Positions 1 to 6,970 of a stretch of 18,397 bases of DNA are shown here, in pieces. The first letter of the stretch is position 1; each line of letters begins with the position of its first letter. Source of the stretch: CAYJUM01 sp964478915 (lineage in GTDB: Bacteria; Nitrospirota; Nitrospiria; Nitrospirales; Nitrospiraceae); contig CAYZKG010000049.1 in NCBI GenBank assembly GCA_964478915.1, forward strand, positions 1-18,397. The letters run 5' to 3'. The translations under genes were made by a program, and so were the position numbers. Below the pieces are notes generated by a model, which did no database searches, was not told the DNA's origin, and worked only from the letters and a program-made list of their open reading frames with translations.

Positions 1-1764
1 CGCGAGGCCAAGCAACTGGGCTTCTCGGATGCGCGCCTTGGCCGGTTATTGCGCATGGAGGCCGGCGCGGTCCGTCAACTGCGGCGCGCCGGGCCAGCAG
101 GAAATGGCGTCACCTATAAGCGCGTGGACACCTGTGCCGCAGAGTTCGAGGCGCACACACCGTACCTGTATTCGACCTACGAAGAGACCTGTGAGGCGCG
201 ACCGACGGATCGCCGGAAGGTGGTGATCCTCGGCGGAGGGCCGAATCGGATCGGACAGGGCATCGAGTTCGACTATTGCTGCGTGCACGCGGCCTTCGCG
301 CTCCGGGAAGAGGGGATCGAGACGATCATGGTCAATTGCAACCCGGAGACGGTCAGCACGGACTATGATGTTTCGGACCGGCTCTATTTCGAGCCGTTGA
401 CGGAAGAGGATGTGCTGAACATCGTGGAGCGCGAGCGGCCGATGGGGGTGGTCGTGCAGTTCGGCGGGCAGACCCCCCTGAAGCTGGCCTTGCCGCTGGA
501 GCGGGCGGGAGTGCATATCCTGGGGACCAGCCCGGAGGCGATCGATCGTGCCGAAGACCGGGAGCGGTTCCGCACCCTGCTGGAGCGGTTAGATCTGCGG
601 CAAGCGGCCAGCGGCACAGCCCGTTCTGTAGCGGAAGCCGTCCGAGTCGCTGAGACCATCAAGTACCCCGTGATGGTCCGACCCTCCTATGTCCTGGGCG
701 GGCGGGCCATGGAGATCATCTACGACGAGCCGAGCCTCCGGGCCTATACCGCGCGGGCATTCGACGCCTCACCGGACCATCCCGTCCTGATCGACAAGTA
801 CCTGGAGGATGCGGTCGAAGTGGATGTGGACGCCATCGCCGACGGTCGTCATGTGGTCGTCGCCGGCATCATGGAGCACATCGAGCAGGCCGGGGTGCAC
901 TCGGGAGACTCGGCCTGTTCGCTGCCTCCCTATACGCTCAGCTCCTCCGTCGTGGCGGAGATCGAGCGTCAGACTACGGCTCTGGCCAGAGAGTTGAACG
1001 TGATAGGGCTGATGAATGTCCAGTATGCGGTGCGAGACGGAACGCTGTACGTGTTGGAGGTGAATCCTCGCGGCTCCCGGACCGTGCCGTTCGTCTGCAA
1101 AGCGGTCGGTGTGCCGCTCGCCAAGCTGGCCATGAAAGTGATGATCGGCAGAACGTTGGAGGAGCTCGGCTTTCTGGAACCGCTCCGCCCCGCGCATGTC
1201 GCGGTCAAGGAGGCGGTGTTCCCGTTCACGAAGTTCCCGGGGGTGGACGTGATCCTGGGCCCCGAAATGCGTTCCACGGGCGAGGTGATGGGGATTGATG
1301 CCGACTTTGGGTGGGCCTTTGCCAAATCCCAATCCGCGGCCGGCGTGACCTTGCCGACCGGGGGTACGGTGTTCATCAGCGTGAAGGACGGGGACAAGCC
1401 TGCGGCGCTTGATGTCGCTCGCCGCTTGCACCGCCTGGGGTTCGTCATCGAGGCCACCCATGGGACTGCAGCCTACCTGTCCGACCGCGGCATTCCGGTC
1501 GAATCGGTCAACAAGGTTCAAGAAGGGCGACCGCATATCGTCGATCACATCAAGAACGGCGCGATCTGCCTGGTGGTGAACACGGTGGGGAGCAAATCCT
1601 CGCAAGTCGACTCCGCCTCGATCCGGCGGGAAGCGCTCCAGCACGGGCTCCCGTACTTCACGACGATGCCCGGCGCCAGAGCGTCGGTCATGGGGATTGA
1701 AGCCACCGTCCGGAGCGGGCTGACGATCCGATCGCTGCAAGAATATCATCATTCGCGAGGCTAG
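1..1764 (+). CDS. carB: Carbamoyl-phosphate synthase large subunit, 3' part (5' end outside window)
   Basis: The frame is open from the first base, so 587 C-terminal residues of a protein normally about 1,070 long are visible; the first in-frame ATG (49) is internal. CarB uses glutamine-derived ammonia, bicarbonate and two ATP to make carbamoyl phosphate for pyrimidines and arginine. Visible in order: the tail of the oligomerisation domain with the family stretch YKRVDTCAAEFEA; the C-terminal ATP-grasp half from about residue 73 (GGGPNRIGQGIEFDY, NCNPETVSTDYD, GDSACSLPPYTLSS, LEVNPRGSRTVPF); and an MGS-like allosteric domain from about residue 456. That domain keeps THGTAAYL, VNKVQEGRPHIVD and VVNT, which in E. 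coli CarB bind the UMP/IMP effectors, so pyrimidine feedback is likely. No frameshift or missing key residue is seen. A hairpin overlaps the stop codon and greA follows after 41 bp. Confidence 0.98.
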   Translation, partial: REAKQLGFSDARLGRLLRMEAGAVRQLRRAGPAGNGVTYKRVDTCAAEFEAHTPYLYSTYEETCEARPTDRRKVVILGGGPNRIGQGIEFDYCCVHAAFALREEGIETIMVNCNPETVSTDYDVSDRLYFEPLTEEDVLNIVERERPMGVVVQFGGQTPLKLALPLERAGVHILGTSPEAIDRAEDRERFRTLLERLDLRQAASGTARSVAEAVRVAETIKYPVMVRPSYVLGGRAMEIIYDEPSLRAYTARAFDASPDHPVLIDKYLEDAVEVDVDAIADGRHVVVAGIMEHIEQAGVHSGDSACSLPPYTLSSSVVAEIERQTTALARELNVIGLMNVQYAVRDGTLYVLEVNPRGSRTVPFVCKAVGVPLAKLAMKVMIGRTLEELGFLEPLRPAHVAVKEAVFPFTKFPGVDVILGPEMRSTGEVMGIDADFGWAFAKSQSAAGVTLPTGGTVFISVKDGDKPAALDVARRLHRLGFVIEATHGTAAYLSDRGIPVESVNKVQEGRPHIVDHIKNGAICLVVNTVGSKSSQVDSASIRREALQHGLPYFTTMPGARASVMGIEATVRSGLTIRSLQEYHHSRG

Positions 1765-1788
1765 GGGCTTCGCCTATCGCCTCTAGCC
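1759..1788 (+). terminator. Stem-loop overlapping the carB stop codon
   Basis: Arms 1759-1768 (GGCTAGGGGC) and 1779-1788 (GCCTCTAGCC) pair over 10 bp with one G-U, around a 10-nt loop. The left arm contains the carB TAG stop. The 3' flank is GTTGTTC, so there is no true U-tract. It may be a weak terminator, an mRNA 3'-end stabiliser or a carB/greA processing site; the structure is visible, its role is inferred. Confidence 0.45.
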
Positions 1789-1805
1789 GTTGTTCACGAG
1801 GGAAT

Positions 1806-2282
1806 ATGCCGACACCGATTACGAAGAAGGGGTACGAGGCGCTCAAAGCTGAGCTGGAACGGCTGCGCAAGGTGGAACGGCCTAAGGTTATTGAGGCCAT
1901 CGCTGAGGCCAGATCGCACGGCGACCTCAGCGAGAACGCGGAGTATGAAGCGGCCAAAGAACGCCAGGGCTTTATCGAGTCGCGGATCAATGAGCTGGAG
2001 CGGAAGCTCGCCGACGCCCGTATCATCGAGACCGCCGGTCTCAACAGCGAGACGGTGGTGTTCGGCGCGACGGTCGTGCTGATGGATCTGCAATCCCGAG
2101 AGCGGAAAGAGTACACCCTCGTGGGTCAGGACGAGGCCGATCTGAAAAACGGGAAGATCTCGGTTCAGTCTCCGGTCGGCCGGGCGTTGATCGGGCATCG
2201 CATCGGCGATCAAGTCGAAGTCGTCACACCGGCCCGCACCGTCGAGTACGAGATCCGCGAAATCCGATTTGGAGAGCTGTAG
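1806..2282 (+). CDS. greA: Transcription elongation factor GreA
   Basis: 158 residues, the normal GreA length. GreA enters the secondary channel of RNA polymerase and stimulates cleavage of backtracked RNA, rescuing arrested complexes in the cytoplasm. Residues 1-75 form the antiparallel coiled coil (KKGYEALKAELERLR...). Its tip carries SHGDLSENAEY with acidic residues D40 and E43, matching the D41/E44 pair that positions Mg2+ in E. coli GreA. Residues 80-158 are the FKBP-like C-terminal domain (VVFGATVVLMDL... ISVQSPVGRALIGHRIGD). The ATG is preceded by GAGGGAA. The TAG stop shares a base with the GTG start of the next gene, implying translational coupling. GreB is less likely because the sequence matches GreA-type motifs. 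Confidence 0.97.
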   Translation: MPTPITKKGYEALKAELERLRKVERPKVIEAIAEARSHGDLSENAEYEAAKERQGFIESRINELERKLADARIIETAGLNSETVVFGATVVLMDLQSRERKEYTLVGQDEADLKNGKISVQSPVGRALIGHRIGDQVEVVTPARTVEYEIREIRFGEL

Positions 2283-3091
2283 TGCCGTCCGCGATTTCCG
2301 TCGTCACTCTCCTCACCGATTTCGGCGACCGCGACTACTTCGTGGCCAGCATGAAGGGAGTCATCCTCAACATCAATCCTCACGTGCGTATCGTGGATCT
2401 CTCGCACAAGGTGGCGCCTCAGGACGTGGAGGAAGGGGCCTACCTTCTCAGATCCTGCTACCATTATTTTCCCGATGGCACGGTCCACGTTGCGGTCGTG
2501 GACCCGGGGGTGGGCACGAGCCGCCAGGCCCTACTGGTCACGTCGCCCCGGTATTTTTTCCTCGCTCCGGACAATGGCCTGCTGACGCATGTGCTTCGCG
2601 ACGAGGTCGGTGTCGAGGTCCGGGCGATCGAGAATCGTCAGTACCGATTGGATTCGGAAGGCGCGACCTTCGACGGTCGCGATCTGTTCGCGCCGTCGGC
2701 GGCCTGGCTCACGAGGGGACAGGCGCCGGGGACATACGGTCCGTTGATTCGCGACTGTGTCAGGCTGCCGATCGCGGAGCCGGTCTGGAAGGGAGATGTC
2801 CTGACCGGGCGCGTGGTCTACGTCGATCGTTTCGGCAACCTCATCACCGATGTCACCTCCCTGCACGTGAAGGAGTTGCGGGGCAGGACGAAGCGGGCCG
2901 ACGTGACGGTCCGCATGGTCCGCATCGCGGGCACGGTGATTGAGGGGCTGGTCCGCTCTTACGCCGAGGGCGGCCGGGATGCGCTCGGGGCGCTCATCAA
3001 CAGCAATGGCCAGCTCGAGATCTTCTCGCAAGAGGGAAGCGCCGCCGACCTCCTGAAAGTCAGTCGGGGAGAGCCCGTCGAGATTTCCTGA
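2282..3091 (+). CDS. SAM hydroxide adenosyltransferase (DUF62/SAM-dependent halogenase family) with altered catalytic triad
   Basis: 269 residues with a GTG start that overlaps the greA stop (TAGTG); the GGAGAG at 2271-2276 serves as ribosome binding site. The family cleaves S-adenosylmethionine to adenosine plus methionine using water, and also includes chlorinases and fluorinases. Family motifs are clear: LLTDFGDRDYFVASMKGVI (10-28), IVDLSH (37-42), VVDPGVGTSR (72-81), LAPDNGLLTHVL, DGRDLFAP (131-138) and VDRFGNLITD. Of the Asp-Arg-His triad described for the archaeal enzyme PH0463, Asp (D74) and Arg (R81) are present. The His of the usual FHGRD motif is replaced by Asp (FDGRD, D131). Halogenases carry Tyr at this site, so the protein matches neither standard class. 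SAM hydrolase activity is therefore probable but not certain. It likely shares transcription with greA. Confidence 0.88.
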   Translation: MPSAISVVTLLTDFGDRDYFVASMKGVILNINPHVRIVDLSHKVAPQDVEEGAYLLRSCYHYFPDGTVHVAVVDPGVGTSRQALLVTSPRYFFLAPDNGLLTHVLRDEVGVEVRAIENRQYRLDSEGATFDGRDLFAPSAAWLTRGQAPGTYGPLIRDCVRLPIAEPVWKGDVLTGRVVYVDRFGNLITDVTSLHVKELRGRTKRADVTVRMVRIAGTVIEGLVRSYAEGGRDALGALINSNGQLEIFSQEGSAADLLKVSRGEPVEIS

Positions 3092-3104
3092 ACCGGGACC
3101 GGGG

Positions 3105-3132
3105 ACCCGTTGCATCCCCAAGAGCAACGGGT
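3105..3132. terminator. Hairpin between convergent genes
   Basis: The 71-bp gap between the convergent DUF62 and GH15 genes holds a perfect 9-bp stem (ACCCGTTGC at 3105-3113, GCAACGGGT at 3124-3132) with a 10-nt loop. No T-run follows on either strand. It may be a bidirectional transcript-end structure; the position supports this, but the lack of a U-tract weakens it. Confidence 0.45.
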
Positions 3133-3162
3133 GCCCTCTGAGTCTGCAATGGGTGCCCCGCC

Positions 3163-5166
3163 TCACGAGAGTACCCGCCACTTGGCGAGGTACTCTTGGA
3201 CCGCCGTCACGAACGCGGCATGGCTCCAGGTCAGCGGCGAGACGGACAGCGGGGCATGACTGTCGGGATGGATCTGCTCGGCCATGACTCCTGACGGGAG
3301 CCCGTGGCTGACGCACCATTCGAAGATCGCCACCGCGGCCTTGAGGTCCTCCCTGGTTCGCGCGGTTGCGATCAGCCACTGGGCCAGCCACAGCGTGCAC
3401 ACAAACCAGGGGTTTCCCGGAACTTGCTCGCGGTCGGTGCTCTGCTGGTGGTAGAAGTCCCCTTCATAGCGGGCTATGCCGCCTACCGGCGTCTTCACCC
3501 AGAGCCGGTCCCGCACCGCCTTCATGGTCTCGATGATCCGCGGATCGTCCACCGCGAACATGCCGAAGTACCAGAGACCATAGAGCGAGGAGTCTAGCGT
3601 CTTGTCAACCTCCCAGGAGCCGTCCGGCTTCCTGTTCGCCATCCGTGCAAAACGGTTGAGTTCCGGCCGATAGAGAATGGATTCGGCGCCTGCTTTGATC
3701 TGTGAGGCCGCCATGCGGTACTGCCGGCTCGCCGCCGTCTCGCCGAAGGCGAGCGCGAAGCGGGAAGCCGCGCTCAAGCCGGCCCACACCGCCGCGGTGG
3801 TGAAGGCCAGGACGCCGCGTCGTTCCTCCCAGAGATCGTAGGAGGGCTGAGGAAGCCCCGTGTCGGGATCTCGGTACGCTGCCATGAATTCGGTGGCCCG
3901 AATGATCAAGGGACGGTACAGGGGCTTGATGTACTCGAGGTCCTTCCATTTCTGAAAATGCTCCCACAGGGCCCAGAGCACGAGGGCGGTCTCATCTTCC
4001 TGAATCGGGAGATCCTTGCGCCCCTCCCGAATCCAGGGATGCCAGCTCGACGCGAAGGTTCCGTCCGGGTTGTACTTGTGGAGGAGATACCCTTCTTTGG
4101 CCATCACTTCGCGGCAGAACTTGTAGAACGGACGTGTGACGTCAAGATACCCGGCCTGGTCGAGCGCGTAGGCGACAAGCGCGCCATCGCGCGGCCACAT
4201 GTAGGAATAGGTGTCGCGGACTGCCGAGGTAATGTCCGAGTCGTTAGCGGCGATGATCGCCCCGCCGTTGTCGATCTGCGTGCGGATGATCAGCAGGCTG
4301 AGCGAGTACAGGCGCCTGACTTCGGCGGGGAGATCGGCAAAATCAGGCTTGTGGGTGTCGAGCCAAAGATGCCAATAGGCCGACGTCCGCTCGATGAAGG
4401 TCCAGGGCCCGCGACGTCGAACCGCCCGATTGAGCCGCGTCACCTCTTCGAAATGCGTTCCGACGGCGATCCAATAATACACCGTCTTGGTCGCTCCTCC
4501 TGGAATGATCAGATGGGCTGCAACCGTGGAGTCCACCGAGCCTTGGGCGATCGGGTTTCCCGACAGCTCGCCGTCTTCCGCGTCCTTCCACGTCCCCAAT
4601 AAATTCCTGAAGCCTTTGTGCCCGCATGCCCACTGGTGCACCCCGATGTGCCAGCCTTGGACGGTGTCGGTCGCATCCTCGTGTTGAGTGCCCGGCGTAG
4701 CGGTATTGATCAGAAACCAGCGGGAGCCTTTATAGTGATACACCGCCCGGCGCTCGGGTTCGTAGTAGGCGGTATCCCCGACGTCGTGCCCCGAGATAAA
4801 AAAGTCCTGGTGGAAAAACAGCCGCACTTCCCGTTCCTCGTCGGCTGCATTGCTGACATCGATCCGGCGCAGATAGAGGTTCTCGTGAAAATCAACGGCA
4901 TCGCGACAGGCCAGACGGACCTGAAGCTCCGGATGGGACAGCTCCACCGCTGTAAGCAAGGTCTCATCGCTGTAGCGTAACCGGCGGGTCCAGCCGGGAT
5001 CATCCAGCCATCTGAAGGTCCCGGCAGCCCGCACGCCGAGCCGGAACACGTGGCCGGCCGAATGATTCTCCAGCCCCACGTGCGGCCAGTAGAAATCACG
5101 GATCTGATAGAACCGGTCGAAGTTGATGAGCAGGGAGCCGTTGCTGAGTGGGAGGTCTCTTGGCAT
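3163..5166 (-). CDS. GH15 family glycoside hydrolase (glucoamylase-like)
   Basis: 667 residues, a typical length for bacterial GH15 enzymes, which release glucose from non-reducing ends of alpha-glucans by inversion; some members act on dextran-type glucans or trehalose. The N-terminus DLPLSNGSLLINFDRFY and WPHVG is the family's usual start. Residues 1 to about 265 form the beta-sandwich domain and about 275-660 the (alpha/alpha)6 barrel (YSYMWPRDGALVAYALDQAGY, 320-340). The candidate acid is E447 in YDLWEER, the equivalent of fungal WEE. The candidate base is E630 in AEQ, followed by LSVSPLTWSHAAF. No signal peptide is seen, so it is probably cytoplasmic and may act on glycogen or maltodextrin; this is inferred, and the exact substrate cannot be told. 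It lies downstream of the lipoprotein gene. The ATG has no well-placed Shine-Dalgarno and sits 14 bases after a strong hairpin. Confidence 0.93.
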   Translation of the reverse strand: MPRDLPLSNGSLLINFDRFYQIRDFYWPHVGLENHSAGHVFRLGVRAAGTFRWLDDPGWTRRLRYSDETLLTAVELSHPELQVRLACRDAVDFHENLYLRRIDVSNAADEEREVRLFFHQDFFISGHDVGDTAYYEPERRAVYHYKGSRWFLINTATPGTQHEDATDTVQGWHIGVHQWACGHKGFRNLLGTWKDAEDGELSGNPIAQGSVDSTVAAHLIIPGGATKTVYYWIAVGTHFEEVTRLNRAVRRRGPWTFIERTSAYWHLWLDTHKPDFADLPAEVRRLYSLSLLIIRTQIDNGGAIIAANDSDITSAVRDTYSYMWPRDGALVAYALDQAGYLDVTRPFYKFCREVMAKEGYLLHKYNPDGTFASSWHPWIREGRKDLPIQEDETALVLWALWEHFQKWKDLEYIKPLYRPLIIRATEFMAAYRDPDTGLPQPSYDLWEERRGVLAFTTAAVWAGLSAASRFALAFGETAASRQYRMAASQIKAGAESILYRPELNRFARMANRKPDGSWEVDKTLDSSLYGLWYFGMFAVDDPRIIETMKAVRDRLWVKTPVGGIARYEGDFYHQQSTDREQVPGNPWFVCTLWLAQWLIATARTREDLKAAVAIFEWCVSHGLPSGVMAEQIHPDSHAPLSVSPLTWSHAAFVTAVQEYLAKWRVLS

Positions 5167-5179
5167 GAAATGGAAGGAA

Positions 5180-5214
5180 GCTGGCCTCCGCCAAATCAGG
5201 GGCCGGAGGCCAGC
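5180..5214 (-). terminator. Strong hairpin between lipoprotein and GH15 genes (terminator or leader control element)
   Basis: Arms 5180-5190 and 5204-5214 form a perfect 11-bp GC-rich stem (GCTGGCCTCCG / CGGAGGCCAGC) with a 13-nt loop. On the - strand the stem is followed by TTCCTTCCATTTC and then the GH15 ATG. The pyrimidine-rich tail suits an imperfect intrinsic terminator for the lipoprotein transcript. The only GGAGG upstream of the GH15 start lies inside the 3' arm, 18 nt from the ATG, so the fold could also lower GH15 translation. Confidence 0.6.
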
Positions 5215-5228
5215 CTCAAGTCGAGGTA

Positions 5229-5423
5229 TTACTTGCCGGCTGGAGGAGCGGGTGCGGCCGGTGCAGCAGGGGCTCCGGCGGGCGGCGCGCCCGGGGTCTC
5301 CGGCGCGGGCGCCGGTGCGGCTGCTGGAGGCGGCGTCTTCGGCGGCTCGCTCTTCTGCTCACACCCGACCACCAGCGTGCTCACACCCAACAAGCAGAAC
5401 ATGATTGCGGCCAGTTTGCTCAT
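5229..5423 (-). CDS. Small Ala/Pro-rich lipoprotein
   Basis: 64 residues. The N-terminus MSKLAAIMFCLLGVSTLVVGC is a lipoprotein signal peptide with lipobox LVVGC, so Cys21 should be lipidated and about 44 residues remain. The mature part starts EQKSEPPKTPPP and is then almost entirely Pro, Ala and Gly, ending PPAGK. It has no recognisable enzymatic or binding domain and is likely a disordered tether in the periplasm or on a membrane leaflet. The gene is supported by an excellent AGGAGG nine bases before the ATG and by a promoter at 5476-5504. I do not recognise a named family. The gene lies between bioA and the GH15 gene on the same strand; a functional link is not evident. Confidence 0.85.
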   Translation of the reverse strand: MSKLAAIMFCLLGVSTLVVGCEQKSEPPKTPPPAAAPAPAPETPGAPPAGAPAAPAAPAPPAGK

Positions 5424-5432
5424 GTGATCAAT

Positions 5433-5438
5433 CCTCCT
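5433..5438 (-). promoter_or_regulatory. Ribosome binding site of the small lipoprotein
   Basis: On the - strand AGGAGG ends nine bases before the ATG at 5423. It is the strongest Shine-Dalgarno on the minus-strand block and confirms that this short gene is real. Confidence 0.8.
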
Positions 5439-5475
5439 CTCTAGGGTTAAGAACCGATGCGGAAAAGCGGGGCAC

Positions 5476-5504
5476 AGTATACATGCTGAGTCCGACCTTG
5501 TCTA
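5476..5504 (-). promoter_or_regulatory. Sigma70-type promoter of the lipoprotein gene
   Basis: On the - strand a -35 TAGACA (5499-5504) and a -10 TATACT (5476-5481) are separated by exactly 17 bp; each hexamer matches the consensus at five of six positions. It lies in the 96-bp gap after the bioA stop, so the lipoprotein, and perhaps GH15 by readthrough, can be transcribed independently of bioA. Confidence 0.65.
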
Positions 5505-5519
5505 CCCGACCGCCGTGCC

Positions 5520-6890
5520 TCATGGGTGTTCGGTTGCCGCCCGGATGGATGCTTCCAGGATACGCACCACGCGGGCAAGCTGTTTCGAGTTGATGATGAG
5601 CGGCGGCATCAACACCACGACATGGCCCAGCGGCCGGATCAGGAGGCCGCGCTTTTGCGCTTCCGCCGAGACGCGCTGGCCCACGCGGTCCGACCAGGAA
5701 TAGGCCGTTCTGGTCCGGCGGTCTTTGACGAGCTCGATACCCACCATAAACCCGCGCTGCCTGATCTCTCCGACATGCGTCAGTTTGGACAGCGGTCGGA
5801 GCAGGCGGGCGAGCGTGGCAATGCGGGGCTTCAGCTTCGCGAGAGTCCGCTCTCTTCTGAACACTTTCAGATTGGCGAGCGCCACGGCACAGCCCAGCGG
5901 GTTGCCGGTGTAGCTGTGTCCGTGGAAAAAGGTCTTGCGCTCATCATACGTTCCTAAGAATCCTCGATAGATCTCTTCGGTCGTCAGCGTGGCCGCCAAC
6001 GGCATGTAGCCGCCGGTCAGCCCTTTGCTGAGAGCGAGGAGATCCGGCATGACGCGCTCGTGATCGCATGCGAACATCCGCCCTGTCCGACCGAAGCCGG
6101 TGGCCACCTCATCGGCGATCAGCAGCACATGGTAGCGCGTGCACAACTCGCGCACCTGCGTCAGGTACCCCCGGGGAGCCGTCAGCATGCCCGCGGCAGC
6201 CTGAACCAGCGGCTCGATCACCACGCCGGCAATCTCACGATGGCGTGTCTTCAGAATGTGCTCCAACGGCTCGAGACAGGCCAGACGGCAAGACGGGTAG
6301 GTGAGCTTCAAGGGGCAGCGGTAGCAGTACGGCGGTTCGACGGAGTGGGTCGGAAACAGCAACGGGGCAAATGGCTTCTGAAACAATTCCAGCCCCCCCA
6401 CGCTGACCGCGCCGATGGTGTCCCCATGATAGGCCAGCTGGAAATGGACGAATGACCGCTTTCGCCCGGCGTGTGGATGCCGCTGTCGCCAGTACTGTAC
6501 GGCCATCTTCAGGGCCACTTCCATCGCCGTGGAGCCGTCGTCGGAGTAGAACACGCGGGTCAGACCGTGCGGCGCCAGCCGAACGAGCTGTCGTGCCAGT
6601 AAAATCGCCGGAGGGTTGGTCATCCCAAGGAACGTGCTGTGCGCGATCCTGGCTAGCTGCCGGCGGAGGGCGCGATCGAGGACGGGGTGCCGGTGTCCAT
6701 GGACGTTGACCCACATCGAGGAAACGCCGTCCAGATATTTCCGGCCATCCGTGTCGATCAGGTAGGGCCCTTTGCCGCATTCCACGATGACCGGAATCTC
6801 GCGTTCCCAGTCCTGCATCTGCGTGAACGGATGCCACAAATACCGATGATCCCAGGCCGTGAGTTGTCGTGTGCGAGCAGGGGGATTCAC
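5520..6890 (-). CDS. bioA: Adenosylmethionine-8-amino-7-oxononanoate aminotransferase
   Basis: 456 residues, class III PLP aminotransferase. BioA transfers the amino group of SAM to 8-amino-7-oxononanoate, giving 7,8-diaminononanoate in biotin synthesis. Visible: the BioA signature WHPFTQM (19-25), YSDDGSTAMEVALKMA (115-130), the PLP-phasing Asp in LLIADEVATGFGRTG (D260), and the Schiff-base Lys in ALSKGLTGGYMPLAAT (K289). A Cys-containing insertion at 187-210 carries C189-x2-C192-x8-C201-x3-C205. The start is GTG with only a weak AGG upstream; no better in-frame start is seen and the N-terminus fits the family. No other biotin gene is in the window. It is divergent from lepA across 80 bp. 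DAPA synthase using another amino donor (lysine) is possible but cannot be told from sequence. Confidence 0.94.
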   Translation of the reverse strand: MNPPARTRQLTAWDHRYLWHPFTQMQDWEREIPVIVECGKGPYLIDTDGRKYLDGVSSMWVNVHGHRHPVLDRALRRQLARIAHSTFLGMTNPPAILLARQLVRLAPHGLTRVFYSDDGSTAMEVALKMAVQYWRQRHPHAGRKRSFVHFQLAYHGDTIGAVSVGGLELFQKPFAPLLFPTHSVEPPYCYRCPLKLTYPSCRLACLEPLEHILKTRHREIAGVVIEPLVQAAAGMLTAPRGYLTQVRELCTRYHVLLIADEVATGFGRTGRMFACDHERVMPDLLALSKGLTGGYMPLAATLTTEEIYRGFLGTYDERKTFFHGHSYTGNPLGCAVALANLKVFRRERTLAKLKPRIATLARLLRPLSKLTHVGEIRQRGFMVGIELVKDRRTRTAYSWSDRVGQRVSAEAQKRGLLIRPLGHVVVLMPPLIINSKQLARVVRILEASIRAATEHP

Positions 6891-6912
6891 GGTATAATGA
6901 CCTGATTTCCCT

Positions 6913-6941
6913 TTGACAACCTACAGTTCAACGAATATAAT
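6913..6941 (+). promoter_or_regulatory. Perfect-consensus sigma70 promoter of the lepA operon
   Basis: TTGACA (6913-6918) and TATAAT (6936-6941) are both exact consensus hexamers with a 17-bp spacer. Transcription should begin near 6948, leaving a leader of about 23 nt before the lepA TTG. The site lies in the 80-bp divergent bioA/lepA region. I could not find an equally good promoter for bioA on the other strand. Confidence 0.88.
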
Positions 6942-6970
6942 GAGCCGATTTCTGCAGGAATCCGGCCACG

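Noticed and set aside
769..1752. Long antisense open frame within carB
   Set aside because: It lies opposite a fully conserved CarB frame and shows no family motif; long antisense frames are expected in GC-rich coding DNA.
2269..2943. Overlapping + strand open frame in the DUF62 region
   Set aside because: It is a shifted frame of the conserved DUF62 gene; the peptide has no motif and an Arg/Gly-rich composition typical of a shadow frame.
6893..6898. Second TATAAT upstream of the lepA promoter
   Set aside because: No acceptable -35 hexamer lies 16-18 bp upstream, and it nearly abuts the bioA start; the exact promoter at 6913-6941 explains the region better.
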